A program made the position numbers and the translations under genes. The notes under the pieces are model-generated. The model did not search any database, had not been told where the DNA came from, and saw nothing but the letters and a program-made list of their open reading frames with translations. A DNA stretch of 64,000 bases from Magnetospirillum sp. (GTDB lineage Bacteria; Pseudomonadota; Alphaproteobacteria; Rhodospirillales; Magnetospirillaceae), in the NCBI GenBank assembly GCA_024707145.1, contig JANQAI010000008.1:660137-724136 (forward strand), given 5' to 3'. Of the stretch, positions 21,646 through 34,814 are shown in pieces. Position 1 is the first letter of the stretch. Each line of letters begins with the position of its first letter.

Positions 21646-21878
21646 TGCCACAGGAACACGGATGACACGGATGCCCGCTGGCGCGGGCCACGGACGAACA
21701 CGGACGGGCGCCGTGCCGGCACCTCTCTGAACCCCGGCCGCAGCGAAGCGGAGAGCCGGGGTCCATGGTCGGGGTACCCCCTAGATGCCGGGTCAGGCCC
21801 CGCATGACGAAGTTTTTGTTGTCCGTGTCCATCCGTGGCCGCGAAGCGGCATCCGTGTTCATCCGTGTCCTGATGGCA
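21646..21878. repeat. Nested inverted-repeat element
   Basis: The 557-base gap between the XRE gene and ccoN is mostly repeats. The outer arms, about 30 bases (21646-21675 and 21845-21878), carry ACACGGATGACACGGATG and its near complement CATCCGTGTTCATCCGTGTC. Further copies of ACACGGA lie just inside. A second palindromic element of the CCGGG/GGTCA class (about 21691-21811) is nested within, and a fragment recurs near 21948-21970. No open frame here looks coding. Confidence 0.6.
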
Positions 21879-22047
21879 CATCGAACGCCGCAAATGCCAA
21901 GCTGGCTGTGCTCCGCAGACGGTCACCCCGTTGGTTGAACCAACACCCATGGGTCAGGTCCGGCCATGACGGAGGGGAGTGCGCTTCCGTCAAAACCCGC
22001 CAAACCCTGAGCCGGAACGCCCTGAAAATTTCGTGCCGCGAGCCATC

Positions 22048-22093
22048 AGGTATTTTAGTTACACCTTTCCAAAATTGGAATACCTCTAAGAGG
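22048..22093 (+). promoter_or_regulatory. Palindrome cluster upstream of ccoN
   Basis: Three inverted repeats lie 44-89 bases before the ccoN start: AGGTATT (22048-22054) with AATACCT (22079-22085), TTCCAA-AA-TTGGAA (22067-22080) and CCTCTAAGAGG (22083-22093). The usual FNR/FixK box TTGAT-N4-ATCAA is not seen. Binding protein unknown. Confidence 0.4.
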
Positions 22094-22136
22094 CAATTCT
22101 GCCACATGAGTGGACGGACTGACTGGGAGGTATTCA

Positions 22137-23606
<1,470 letters not shown>

Positions 23607-23614
23607 GACAAACA

Positions 23615-23647
23615 AAACGCCCGGCCTCCTCGCGGAGCCGGGCGTTT
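23615..23647. terminator. Bidirectional terminator between ccoN and the glucosidase gene
   Basis: Perfect 11-bp stem AAACGCCCGGC / GCCGGGCGTTT with an 11-base loop. T-rich on both ends, it serves both convergent genes. Confidence 0.85.
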
Positions 23648-23660
23648 CCCGCCGGACAGA

Positions 23661-25058
23661 TCAGACCGCGTTGGCCTTGGCGATCTGCTGCATCAGGTAA
23701 TAGCTGTCCTTGGGGGTGCGGACCAGGGTGTCGTAATCGACCCGGACGATGCCGAAGCGCTTGGACAGGCCGAAGGCCCATTCGAAATTGTCCAGCAGGC
23801 TCCAGGCCAGGTAGCCCTTGAGGTTGACGCCGTCGGTCAGCGCGCGGTGGACCTGCTCGATGTGCTCCTTGATGAACTGCGTCCTCTCGGCGTCGTGCAC
23901 CTTGCCATCGGGGCTGAGCACGTCGTCGTAGGCGGCGCCGTTCTCGGCCACGTAGACGGCCGGATTGCCGTAATTGTTCCTCAGGTCGATCAACTGGTCG
24001 TACAGGCCCTCGGGCTGCACCGGCCAGCCCATGCCGGTGTAGCGCTTGGCCTTGGGGTCGCCCCAGCCGGCGTTGAAGGGCCGCCCCTCCTCATGCTTCA
24101 TGGTGTTGCGGCCGTAGAAGTTGATGCCCAGCAGGTCGATGGGATACTTGGCCAGTTCCAGGTCGCCCGGCTTGACGAAATCGGCCATGCGGTCGGCGAC
24201 GATGGCGGGCAGCTGGCCCTTGAACAGGCCATCCAGGGTGACGCGGTTCCAGGCGGCGTCCCACAGGGCGGCGGCGCGCTTGTCGGCTTCGGACTCGGTG
24301 TCGGGCACGCAGGGGCTGAGATTGGTCACGGTGCCCAGGATGGCGTCGGGCTTCTCGGCGCGGATGGCGCGCAACGCACTGCCCTGCGCCAGGTTCTGGT
24401 GGTGCAGCGCCTTGAGGATGCCGATCTCGCCCAGGCGGTGGCCGGGGGCGTGCTCACCCACGCCATAGCCGAAGATGGCGACCACGTTGGGCTCGTTCAG
24501 CATCACCCAGTTCTGCACGCGGTCGCCCAGGCGGCGCACGGCGACGCGGGCGTATTCGGCGAAGGGCTCGATCACCGCGCGGCCCTGCCAGCCGCCCTGA
24601 TCCTCCAGCGGCTGCGGCAGGTCCCAGTGGTACAGGCAGGCCATGGGCTGGATGCCGGCCTTCAACAGCTCGTCCACCAGGCGGTCGTAGAAATCCAGGC
24701 CCTTCTGGTTCACCGCGCCGGTGCCGGCGGGAACGATGCGCGGCCAGGCCAGCGAGAAGCGATAGGCGTTGAAGCCCGCCGCCTTCATCAGGGCCACGTC
24801 CTCGGCGTAGCGGTGGTAGTGGTCGCACGCCACCTTGGCCGAGCTGCCATCCATGATGCGGCCGGCCTTGGTAAAGGTATCCCAAATGTCGGTACCCCGT
24901 CCGTCGACGTCCAATGCCCCTTCGATTTGATAGGACGAAGTGGACGCCCCCCAAAGGAACCCCTTGGGAAAGACTTTGGCGTGAGACGTTGCAGCGGAAG
25001 CGGGCGTTGCGGCCATGGCGGCGGCTCCGACAAGAAGTTGGCGTCTAGTGATTTTCAT
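23661..25058 (-). CDS. Family 1 beta-glucosidase with Tat signal peptide
   Basis: Retaining GH1 glycosidase, predicted beta-glucosidase or galactosidase. Of 465 residues, the first 25 are a twin-arginine signal (KITRRQLLVGAAAMAATPASA), so the folded enzyme is exported to the periplasm, which is uncommon for bacterial GH1 enzymes. The barrel starts at FPKGFLWGASTSSYQIEGA; the acid/base Glu is in MLNEPN, the nucleophile Glu in YVAENGAAYDD, and the aglycone-side motif SLLDNFEWAFGLSKRFGIV is complete. Start at 25058 gives the natural signal peptide. Convergent with ccoN; the acylphosphatase gene downstream of 25377 precedes it on the same strand. Confidence 0.92.
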   Translation of the reverse strand: MKITRRQLLVGAAAMAATPASAATSHAKVFPKGFLWGASTSSYQIEGALDVDGRGTDIWDTFTKAGRIMDGSSAKVACDHYHRYAEDVALMKAAGFNAYRFSLAWPRIVPAGTGAVNQKGLDFYDRLVDELLKAGIQPMACLYHWDLPQPLEDQGGWQGRAVIEPFAEYARVAVRRLGDRVQNWVMLNEPNVVAIFGYGVGEHAPGHRLGEIGILKALHHQNLAQGSALRAIRAEKPDAILGTVTNLSPCVPDTESEADKRAAALWDAAWNRVTLDGLFKGQLPAIVADRMADFVKPGDLELAKYPIDLLGINFYGRNTMKHEEGRPFNAGWGDPKAKRYTGMGWPVQPEGLYDQLIDLRNNYGNPAVYVAENGAAYDDVLSPDGKVHDAERTQFIKEHIEQVHRALTDGVNLKGYLAWSLLDNFEWAFGLSKRFGIVRVDYDTLVRTPKDSYYLMQQIAKANAV

Positions 25059-25092
25059 CCCATTTCCCGTCTTTGTCATCCCCCGGAGACGG

Positions 25093-25377
25093 TCAGGCGG
25101 TGGGACGCTGATGGAAACCGTGGCCGGGATGCTCGCTCCACGGCTCGGCGGTCACGGCGGTCACCCGGGCCGCCGGCGGCCCCTGGCGGCAGGCGTCGAT
25201 CATGGCCTGGATCGCGGCGGGCGGGCCGAGGAACACCGCCTCGACGCGGCCGTCCGACAGGTTGCGCACCCAGCCCGACAGGCCCAGCGCCTGCGCCGTC
25301 TGCGCCGTCCAGCCGCGATACCACACGCCCTGGACCCGGCCTTCCACCAGGACCCGCACGCATTGGGGATGATCCAT
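25093..25377 (-). CDS. acyP: Acylphosphatase
   Basis: Hydrolyses acylphosphates such as acetyl or carbamoyl phosphate. The 94-residue protein has the family fold and catalytic residues: Arg21 in GRVQGVWYRGWT and Asn39 in GWVRNLSDGRVE. Start chosen at 25377, where GGAGGG precedes the ATG, over an ATG seven codons earlier. It lies 34 bases upstream of the glucosidase start; a shared transcript is possible but no functional link is evident. Confidence 0.92.
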   Translation of the reverse strand: MDHPQCVRVLVEGRVQGVWYRGWTAQTAQALGLSGWVRNLSDGRVEAVFLGPPAAIQAMIDACRQGPPAARVTAVTAEPWSEHPGHGFHQRPTA

Positions 25378-25546
25378 TGGCCCTCCACGTCCTTGCACGG
25401 TTGCAGAATAGGCGCTGTCCGCCCGGCGGCAAGGGGAAGACTGATCGAATTGATCAATTTAACGGCGGGACATTTCCGGTTGGATCGCTCACTCCCCCGC
25501 GCGTTAGGGTGTGCCAACCGCAACGACCGGCATCAGGAGGGAGATC

Positions 25547-25735
25547 ATGGCAAAGGCGGCGCAGACAGTGTCCCAGTTGGGCTTGCATTTGGGCGTGGCG
25601 GTGGGCGTCGGCTACGCCATGACCGGCAGCCTGGCCATCGGCGGCGCCGTCGCCTTGGTCGAACCGGTCTGCAACGTGGTGGCCGGGCGGTTGCACGACA
25701 AGGCGTGGGAGCGGTTGCGGGGACGTCGGAAGTAA
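25547..25735 (+). CDS. DUF2061 small membrane protein, copy 1
   Basis: A 62-residue protein with two hydrophobic segments (LGLHLGVAVGVGYAMTGS, AIGGAVALVEPVCNVVAG) and a basic tail with HDKAW. The pattern TGS-x-AI-x-G-x3-LVEP-x-CN-x-VA matches DUF2061, a family of short membrane proteins of unknown role. AGGAGGGAG precedes the ATG. It lies 89 bases upstream of dps, and a paralogue stands just after dps. Confidence 0.8.
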   Translation: MAKAAQTVSQLGLHLGVAVGVGYAMTGSLAIGGAVALVEPVCNVVAGRLHDKAWERLRGRRK

Positions 25736-25824
25736 GTTGGAATAACTCCAATCTAGCGCGACAGACCTTGGCGTCCGCCGCCAACGGCATAAATGATACG
25801 CCGTTCAGTTGAAGGAGGCTTTTC

Positions 25825-26292
25825 ATGAGCATCGATATCGGCATCGACGAAGCCACCCGCAAGCAGATCGGCGACGGCCTGTCGCGGCTGCTGGCCGACA
25901 CCTACACGCTCTATCTCAAGACCCACAATTTCCACTGGAACGTCACCGGGCCCATGTTCAACACGCTGCACCTCATGTTCGAGCAGCAGTACAACGAACT
26001 GGCCCTGGCGGTGGACCTGATCGCCGAGCGCATCCGCGCCCTCGACTTCCCCGCCCCCGGCAGCTACCGCCAGTTCGCCGCGCTGACCTCGCTGAAGGAA
26101 GAGGATGGCGTGCCGTCGGCCGAGGACATGATCCGCATCCTGGTGAAGGACCAGGAGGCGGTGGTGCGCACCGCCCGCTCCATCTTCCCGGTGGTGGACG
26201 ACGCCCACGACGAACCCAGCGCCGACTTGCTGACCCAGCGCATGCAGGTGCACGAGAAGACCGCCTGGATGCTGCGTTCGCTGCTGGGCTAA
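25825..26292 (+). CDS. dps: Dps ferritin-like DNA-protection protein
   Basis: Forms a 12-subunit shell that oxidises and stores iron using hydrogen peroxide, protecting DNA. The 155-residue protein has the intersubunit ferroxidase ligands His37, His49, Asp64 and Glu68, with exactly the spacing (12, 15, 4) of E. coli Dps. The N-terminus is short and not lysine-rich, so direct DNA binding is uncertain. AAGGAGG precedes the ATG. It is followed by a strong terminator. Flanked on both sides by DUF2061 genes on the same strand. Confidence 0.95.
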   Translation: MSIDIGIDEATRKQIGDGLSRLLADTYTLYLKTHNFHWNVTGPMFNTLHLMFEQQYNELALAVDLIAERIRALDFPAPGSYRQFAALTSLKEEDGVPSAEDMIRILVKDQEAVVRTARSIFPVVDDAHDEPSADLLTQRMQVHEKTAWMLRSLLG

Positions 26293-26305
26293 GCCCCCTG
26301 CATCC

Positions 26306-26344
26306 AAGCCCCCGGCCGCACGGCGCGCCGGGGGCTTTCCTTTT
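26306..26344 (+). terminator. Terminator of dps
   Basis: Stem AAGCCCCCGGC (26306-26316) with GCCGGGGGCTT (26327-26337), then a T-rich tail TTCCTTTT. It separates dps from the second DUF2061 gene. Confidence 0.85.
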
Positions 26345-26414
26345 GCAGCCCCTTCCTCATCGGCCCGGTCGATGCCGACCCGCGGCGAAATCCATTGGCG
26401 CCCCTATGTGATAT

Positions 26415-26429
26415 TGACTATCATTCTCA
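26415..26429 (+). promoter_or_regulatory. Fur-box-like site
   Basis: TGACTATCATTCTCA matches the 7-1-7 Fur consensus TGATAATNATTATCA at 11 of the 14 defined positions. It lies in an AT-rich stretch 30 bases before the second DUF2061 start, where a promoter is expected. Iron control is inferred. Confidence 0.55.
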
Positions 26430-26458
26430 TTAAAGAACACCCGCCATGGGAGCAAGCC

Positions 26459-26650
26459 ATGACCGCGCTGATCAAGACCCTGACCTTCGCCGCCGTGCAC
26501 TTCTCGGTCGCGTTCACCGTGGCCTACCTGCTCACCGGCTCGGTGGCCATCAGCGGCCTGCTGGCCCTGGTGGAGCCCCTGTGCAACACCGTGGCCTATT
26601 TCTTCCACGAAAAGGCCTGGGGCCTGGTGGGGCGGCGCAAGGCGGCCTAA
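26459..26650 (+). CDS. DUF2061 small membrane protein, copy 2
   Basis: A 63-residue paralogue of the protein at 25547: hydrophobic segments TFAAVHFSVAFTVAYLLTGS and ISGLLALVEPLCNTVAYFF, then HEKAW and a basic end. It shares TGS-AI-G-ALVEP-CN-VA with copy 1. GGAG precedes the ATG. Its own promoter region carries a Fur-like site, and a dps terminator separates it from dps, so it is probably expressed separately. Confidence 0.8.
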   Translation: MTALIKTLTFAAVHFSVAFTVAYLLTGSVAISGLLALVEPLCNTVAYFFHEKAWGLVGRRKAA

Positions 26651-26665
26651 GGAGACCCGCGCCGC

Positions 26666-27005
26666 TCAGGCCGTCTTGTCGTCCACCGCCGCGTCCGGGG
26701 CGTTCTTCTTCACCGAGGCGATGCCGTTTTCCATGGCGGAGGTGCTGGAATAGAACTCGCTTTTGCCGATGGGCTGGCCGTTGGCCGCCTTGAGGACGAA
26801 GAAGGGCGAACCGTCCTTCGCCGTCTTGCGGTCGTAGCGGCCATCGTCCGGCGCGTTCTTCTTCACCGAGATCGATGCCGTTCTGGGCACTGGCCTTCGC
26901 CTCGTAAAGCTCGCTCGTCAGGATGATCTCGCCGTTGCCGGCCTTGAGATTGAACAGGAATTGCTTGCCGTTGCCGGCATTCTTCAGCTCGAATTTCGCG
27001 GCCAT
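26666..27005 (-). CDS. YegP-like DUF1508 protein, frame broken once
   Basis: Restored length is 112 residues, matching E. coli YegP (about 110). It consists of two DUF1508 repeats, each of form KFELKNAGNGKQFLFNLKAGNG...GID / SPFFVLKAANGQPIGKSEFY...GIASVKKNAPD. The frame breaks at about 26874-26880 (ATCGATCTCGG); dropping one base restores GI-x-SVKKNAPDD in the first repeat, identical to the end of the second. Function unknown. GGGGAGA precedes the ATG. Convergent with the DUF2061 gene. Confidence 0.82.
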
Positions 27006-27085
27006 TCCGGTTCTCCCCATATGGTGGAAATTCCCTAGATGGCGATGGCACCGCCACGGACAATAAGCCAACGGTTTGGGAGAAT

Positions 27086-27120
27086 GAAAAAAAGCCCCCG
27101 GCCTTGGCGGGCCGGGGGCT
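27086..27120 (-). terminator. Terminator of pccA
   Basis: Stem AGCCCCCGGC (27093-27102) with GCCGGGGGCT (27111-27120). On the minus strand it is followed by seven or more U, so it ends the pcc transcript. Confidence 0.85.
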
Positions 27121-27141
27121 TCTTCGCTCAGCGAAACCGCC

Positions 27142-29133
<1,992 letters not shown>

Positions 29134-29147
29134 GCTCGCGCCCCCCA

Positions 29148-30680
<1,533 letters not shown>

Positions 30681-31083
30681 CCGATTTCCCCTAATGAAGG
30701 TCAGCGCAAGCGCCCGTTGCGGGCACGCCGGCACCTTCGGGCGGTAACCCCACCCTTATGGTCAGGGCAGTGCAGATACCATTACTTCCCGCCCGCTTCC
30801 ACCGAAAAAGACCCCACCACCACTCACGTTGTGTTGCAATTTGTGACTAACGGAAAGCCTTACGCCGCTTGGCTTTAACGGGGTTGCGCGGTACGCATGG
30901 CTAAAATAATTTTCTTGCGCAAACACCCAGGCCCCACCACCGGTTTAATTACCCGGGGGAAACCCGAAAGACGCCGGAATCCGGGAGTTTCCGGGTAGGT
31001 CGGGGCGAGTCACACCGCTTCGCGGCGGCAGGAAAGAAAGAAATTTTCTTTCGATGGGCCCGCCTGCCGCTTTTTGGAGGGGT
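30681..31083. other. 403-base intergenic region with plus-strand hairpin and T run
   Basis: No coding frame. Upstream of pccB are AT-rich stretches with TTGCAA (30834-30839) and TTGCGCAA (30915-30922) that could serve the pccB promoter. Near the other end, GCGGCAGG (31025-31032) pairs with CCTGCCGC (31063-31070) and is followed by TTTTT on the plus strand, with an inner GAAAGAAA/TTTTCTTTC stem. No plus-strand gene lies upstream, so it may end a small RNA, or serve ATP12 on the minus strand. Confidence 0.4.
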
Positions 31084-31788
31084 TCAGAGCAGCGCGAGCA
31101 GACGCTCGGCGGCCAGGATGTCGCGCTGGAGAGCCTGGCGGCGCTGAGCCGCCTCCCAGTCTTCGCCCCATTGCTCGATCTGATAGCTTTCGTCCAGTTG
31201 CGACAACTCGTAGGCCTGCTGGCCGGTCAGCCGCCCCTCCACCAGGGCCAGGGCCAGCACCAGCGAGCCGGCGGCGGCGCAGGCGGCCTGGGCGGCGGTC
31301 AACCGCCAGGAATCGTAGCCATCCAGGCGGGCCAGCAGGGCCTCCACCGCCTCGACCGGCTGGGTCACCGCCATCACGCCCGAGGTCACCGCCAGCCGGC
31401 CGCCCAGGATATCCGCGGCCCAGTCCAGCAGCGGCTGCCACTGGGCCGTCTGGCGCGCCACCAGATCCGGCGGGAAATCGGCGCGGTAGCACAGCAGGTC
31501 GGTGCCGGCAAAGCCAGCCAGTTGCTGGCGGATGGTGTCCCGCTCCGGCCCGACCCGGTCCAGTGCCGTGCTGGCCAACTGGGTCATGGGCATGGTGGCG
31601 GGCCTGATCTCCTCGCCCTGCGCGTCCCATTCGGCCGCCATGGCCTCGGCCAAGCGACGCGACGGCACCGCCAGACGCTTGCCCGCCGGCGTCTTCACCG
31701 CGCGCCCGTCCAGGTGGACGGCGAACCCCTCCTCGGTTTCCGCGACGGCGGCCTGCTTGTAGAAACGCTTCAGGGTTTTGTTCAGCAT
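31084..31788 (-). CDS. ATP12-family F1-ATPase assembly chaperone
   Basis: In mitochondria ATP12 chaperones the F1 alpha subunit; alphaproteobacterial homologues are presumed to do the same. The 234-residue protein has the family signature: RFYKQAAVAETEEGFAVHLDGRAVKTPAGKRL at the N-terminus, EWDAQGEEIRPATMPMTQLASTALDRV, and DLLCYRADFPPDLVARQTAQWQPLLDW. Start at 31788 is preferred (MLNKTLKRFYKQA). Last gene of the HAD-asmA-ATP12 run; asmA ends 91 bases upstream. Confidence 0.9.
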   Translation of the reverse strand: MLNKTLKRFYKQAAVAETEEGFAVHLDGRAVKTPAGKRLAVPSRRLAEAMAAEWDAQGEEIRPATMPMTQLASTALDRVGPERDTIRQQLAGFAGTDLLCYRADFPPDLVARQTAQWQPLLDWAADILGGRLAVTSGVMAVTQPVEAVEALLARLDGYDSWRLTAAQAACAAAGSLVLALALVEGRLTGQQAYELSQLDESYQIEQWGEDWEAAQRRQALQRDILAAERLLALL

Positions 31789-31879
31789 CGTCCCGGCTCT
31801 CGCATGTGTGATGGCCGGGACATAGGGGAAATCGGCGGCGCGGACAAGCACATTGGCGCCCAGCCGCCCCCGCCCGGGA

Positions 31880-34141
31880 TTAACGCCCGAACAGACCGTC
31901 CAGCAGGCCCGGTTCGGCCTTCCTGCCCTTGCCTTTGCCCGTCTTCTTCTCGGGCACCTTGCCCAGGGCGGTCTGGCAGGGATTGCCGTCGGCGGTCAGG
32001 CGGTCGAACAGCGCCTCGCCCACCAGCGACAGGCCGCCGGTCGCCACCGCCGCGCCCGCCGAGGCGGCGGACCGGGCCACGCCCAGTTCGCTCAGGCTGA
32101 GGGCCGGGTTGGCCAGGGTGCCGCGCAGCCGGGTCATGCCGGCCAACGGCGCGCTGAGCGACAGGCCGAGGCCGTCGCGGGCGCGCGGGGTGATGCCCAG
32201 GTCCAACTGCTCGCTGCGCAGGTCCACGTTGCCGGCGCCGACCACGTTGACCCGGGCGGTCTCCACGGCGATGCCACGGTCGGCCACGGCGACGCCGTCC
32301 TTGACGACGAAGCGTAGCGCGGCGCAGGACAGCGGGGTGGTGTCCTCGCTGCGGCTCAAGGGATTGAGCACGCCGACCAACTGCACCAGCAGGTCGCCGC
32401 CGGCCCAGTCCCACGCCGTGTTGCGCAGCCGCCCCTCGCCCACGCCGACCACCAGCTCGCCCGAGGAGGACGCCATCAACGCCCGCCAGGACTCACCCTG
32501 GCCGCGGAAATCCAACCGCGCGTCGGTGCGGCCGCCGGTCAGCGCCTCCACGCCCAGGTCGTGGACGACACGGCCGAGGTCCACGTTCCGCGCCGACAGC
32601 CGCAGCGACAGCGCCGGCACCTTGCCCGACGCGTCCAGGCTGGCCTCGCCCTCCACCTGGCCGCCGGCCAGACCGGATTGCAGCGGCTTCACCACCAGCC
32701 GGCCGTCGCGCAGATGCATCTCGGCAACGGCGGCGTTCAGCGTCACGCCCGCCAAGGCCAACCGCGAGGCCCGCAGCGTCACGCCGGCATCCAGCGCCCG
32801 CAAGGGCGCCAACGCCAGCTTGTCGGCGGGGAACAGGCGGCCACCGCCATCCGCCTTCAGCCCCTTGGCCGTCAGCTTCTCGCCCGGCTTGGAGGCGGGG
32901 GTGGTGAAATCGGCCAGCGCCAGGGAATTGGCGCTCAGGGAACCGGTCAGATGGGGCCGGCCGGCTAGGGTGAGAGCCAACTCGCCGGCGGCATCGCTGC
33001 CGGCCAGGGTCGCCTTGATATCGGCCAGCTTCCAGCGTTCGCCGCCGCCACTCAGGGTTCCGGTCAGCTTGAGCGGCCCGATGGGGGGCACCTCGGTGCC
33101 GGTCAGACGCGACAGGCCGGCCAGGGTGTCGCTGTCCACCGCAAGCGCCAGTTCGACACCGCCCAGGCCCCGCACGTCCTTGATGGCGCCCCGGCCACTG
33201 ACCAGCAGGGCATCGCGCCGGCCGGCGCTCACCTCCAGGTCGGTCAGGGCCAGTGCCCCCTGGCCGTCGGACAGACGCCCCGCCAGCTTGAACGGTCCCA
33301 GGGCCGGCGGCGCCTCGCCCGCCACCAGACCGGCAAACCGGACCACCTTGCCCAGTTCGTCGCCCTGCACCGCCAGGCGCAGATCCATGCCGCGCGCCGC
33401 CAGCGGATCGCCCACGCTGCCCTCTGCCCTGGCCACCATGCCGTCGAAGCTGCCTTGGGCCTGCAGGGACCACGGCTTGGCGGCATCCGCCGGCACGTCC
33501 ACCCGCCCGCCCATCTCCAGCACGCGGCCGTCGGTATCGGCAACCACCTGCACCGCCAGCCGGCCAGCCACGTTCTGGTCGGCCTGCACGGCGATCTTGG
33601 GGATGTTGGCCTGCCGGGAAGAGCCGTTCCGTCCGTCACGCCAGAACAGCCGGGCATTCTTGATGCGCACCTCGCGCAGGGTCAGCCGCATGGCCGGCGC
33701 GCCATCCCTGGCGGCGGTCGACGCCGGTACGGCCGAGGCCAGCGACGGAGAGGCGAACGACCAGTTGCCCCGCCCGGCACGGTCGGTTTCCAGCAGGATG
33801 TCCGGCGAGAACACCACCAGCCGCTGAACCCGCACCTCGCGCTTGAGCAGCGGCAGCAGCGCCACCTCGGCCTCGATGCGCTCGATCTTGACCATCTCGG
33901 GGCGCGAACCGCCAGGGGCGTTGCCCAGGACCACACCGGTGGCGATGACGCGCGGGACCACGCCCAGGCGCAGTTCCAGCGGCCCGGCGATGGTGAGCGG
34001 CCGGCCGGTGGCGGCCTGCACCTGCTCGCTGATCAGGGCCTTGGCACGCTGGAAATCCATGGACTTGGCCGCGGCCACCAGCCCCACCGCCAGGGCGACG
34101 GCCAGCAGCGCGATCAGCTTGAGGGCGGCGCTCAGGCGCAT
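31880..34141 (-). CDS. AsmA-family membrane-anchored protein
   Basis: A 753-residue protein with one N-terminal membrane helix (LIALLAVALAVGLVAAA) and a long beta-rich periplasmic part, as in AsmA/TamB-like proteins thought to help move phospholipid to the outer membrane. N-terminal AsmA features are ISEQVQAATGRPLTIAGPLELRLGVVPRV and a following repeat-rich region; the C-terminal AsmA_2 part includes DGRLVVKPLQSGLAGG and the closing SLVGEALFDRLTADGNPC. Its ATG overlaps the restored stop of the HAD gene (ATGCGCCTGA), so the two are translationally coupled. Confidence 0.87.
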   Translation of the reverse strand: MRLSAALKLIALLAVALAVGLVAAAKSMDFQRAKALISEQVQAATGRPLTIAGPLELRLGVVPRVIATGVVLGNAPGGSRPEMVKIERIEAEVALLPLLKREVRVQRLVVFSPDILLETDRAGRGNWSFASPSLASAVPASTAARDGAPAMRLTLREVRIKNARLFWRDGRNGSSRQANIPKIAVQADQNVAGRLAVQVVADTDGRVLEMGGRVDVPADAAKPWSLQAQGSFDGMVARAEGSVGDPLAARGMDLRLAVQGDELGKVVRFAGLVAGEAPPALGPFKLAGRLSDGQGALALTDLEVSAGRRDALLVSGRGAIKDVRGLGGVELALAVDSDTLAGLSRLTGTEVPPIGPLKLTGTLSGGGERWKLADIKATLAGSDAAGELALTLAGRPHLTGSLSANSLALADFTTPASKPGEKLTAKGLKADGGGRLFPADKLALAPLRALDAGVTLRASRLALAGVTLNAAVAEMHLRDGRLVVKPLQSGLAGGQVEGEASLDASGKVPALSLRLSARNVDLGRVVHDLGVEALTGGRTDARLDFRGQGESWRALMASSSGELVVGVGEGRLRNTAWDWAGGDLLVQLVGVLNPLSRSEDTTPLSCAALRFVVKDGVAVADRGIAVETARVNVVGAGNVDLRSEQLDLGITPRARDGLGLSLSAPLAGMTRLRGTLANPALSLSELGVARSAASAGAAVATGGLSLVGEALFDRLTADGNPCQTALGKVPEKKTGKGKGRKAEPGLLDGLFGR

Positions 34142-34814
34142 TCCCGCCCCCCGCCAGCGAATCCAGCAGTTCCGGCAAGCCCTCGAAGCTGTCGATGACC
34201 ACGCGGGCCCCCGATTGCCGCAGCTCGTCGATGGAATGATAGCCCCACGACACGCCCACCCCGGCGGCCCGGGCGGCCGAAGCCATCAGCATGTCATAGG
34301 CGGTGTCGCCGATCATGGCCATGCCGGCGGCCTCCACGCCGGTTTCGGCGGCGGCGCGCAGCAGCATGCCGGGATTGGGCTTGCCGGGATTGTCGTCGGC
34401 GGTCTGGATGGTGACGAAGCGGCCTTCCAGCCCGTGGTTGTGCAGCATGTTGTCGACGCCCCGGCGCGACTTGCCGGTGGCGAGGCCCAGCAGCCAGCCC
34501 TCGGCCTCCAACTGGTCCAGCACCTCGACCACGCCGGGGAACAGCGGCTCGACGGTGTCGGGCAGCAGGCGCAGGGCGCGGAAGGCATCCTTGTAATGCT
34601 CTGCCACCAGCCGATGCAGTTCCGGCGTCGCCCACGGCAGCAGGCTGGCGCAGGCTTCCACCAGGGACAGGCCGATGATCCGCCGCACCTGGGTGGGATC
34701 GGGCACGCCCAGCTCCATGCGCGACCATGCCTCGGTCATGGCGGTGACGATGTTGTGCTCGGAATCGATCAGGGTTCCGTCGACGTCGAAGACGGCGAGG
34801 CGCAAACGGGACAT
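34132..34814 (-). CDS. HAD-superfamily phosphatase (phosphoglycolate phosphatase-like), 3' frame broken
   Basis: A haloacid dehalogenase-fold phosphatase with the Gph layout: nucleophile motif I DVDGTLIDSE at residues 8-17, a helical cap, motif II LATGKSRRG, and motifs III/IV KPNPGML and GDTAYDM. As given, the frame runs on to 33636 through asmA with no sense. Adding one G to the run near 34147-34152 ends it as LDSLAGGRECA with a TGA that overlaps the asmA start, giving a normal 227 residues. The substrate is unknown; phosphoglycolate or pyrophosphate are typical. Confidence 0.83.

Noticed and set aside
33636..34814. 392-residue HAD protein with a long Arg/Gly-rich tail
   Set aside because: The tail is asmA out of frame; one missing G explains it and restores normal length.
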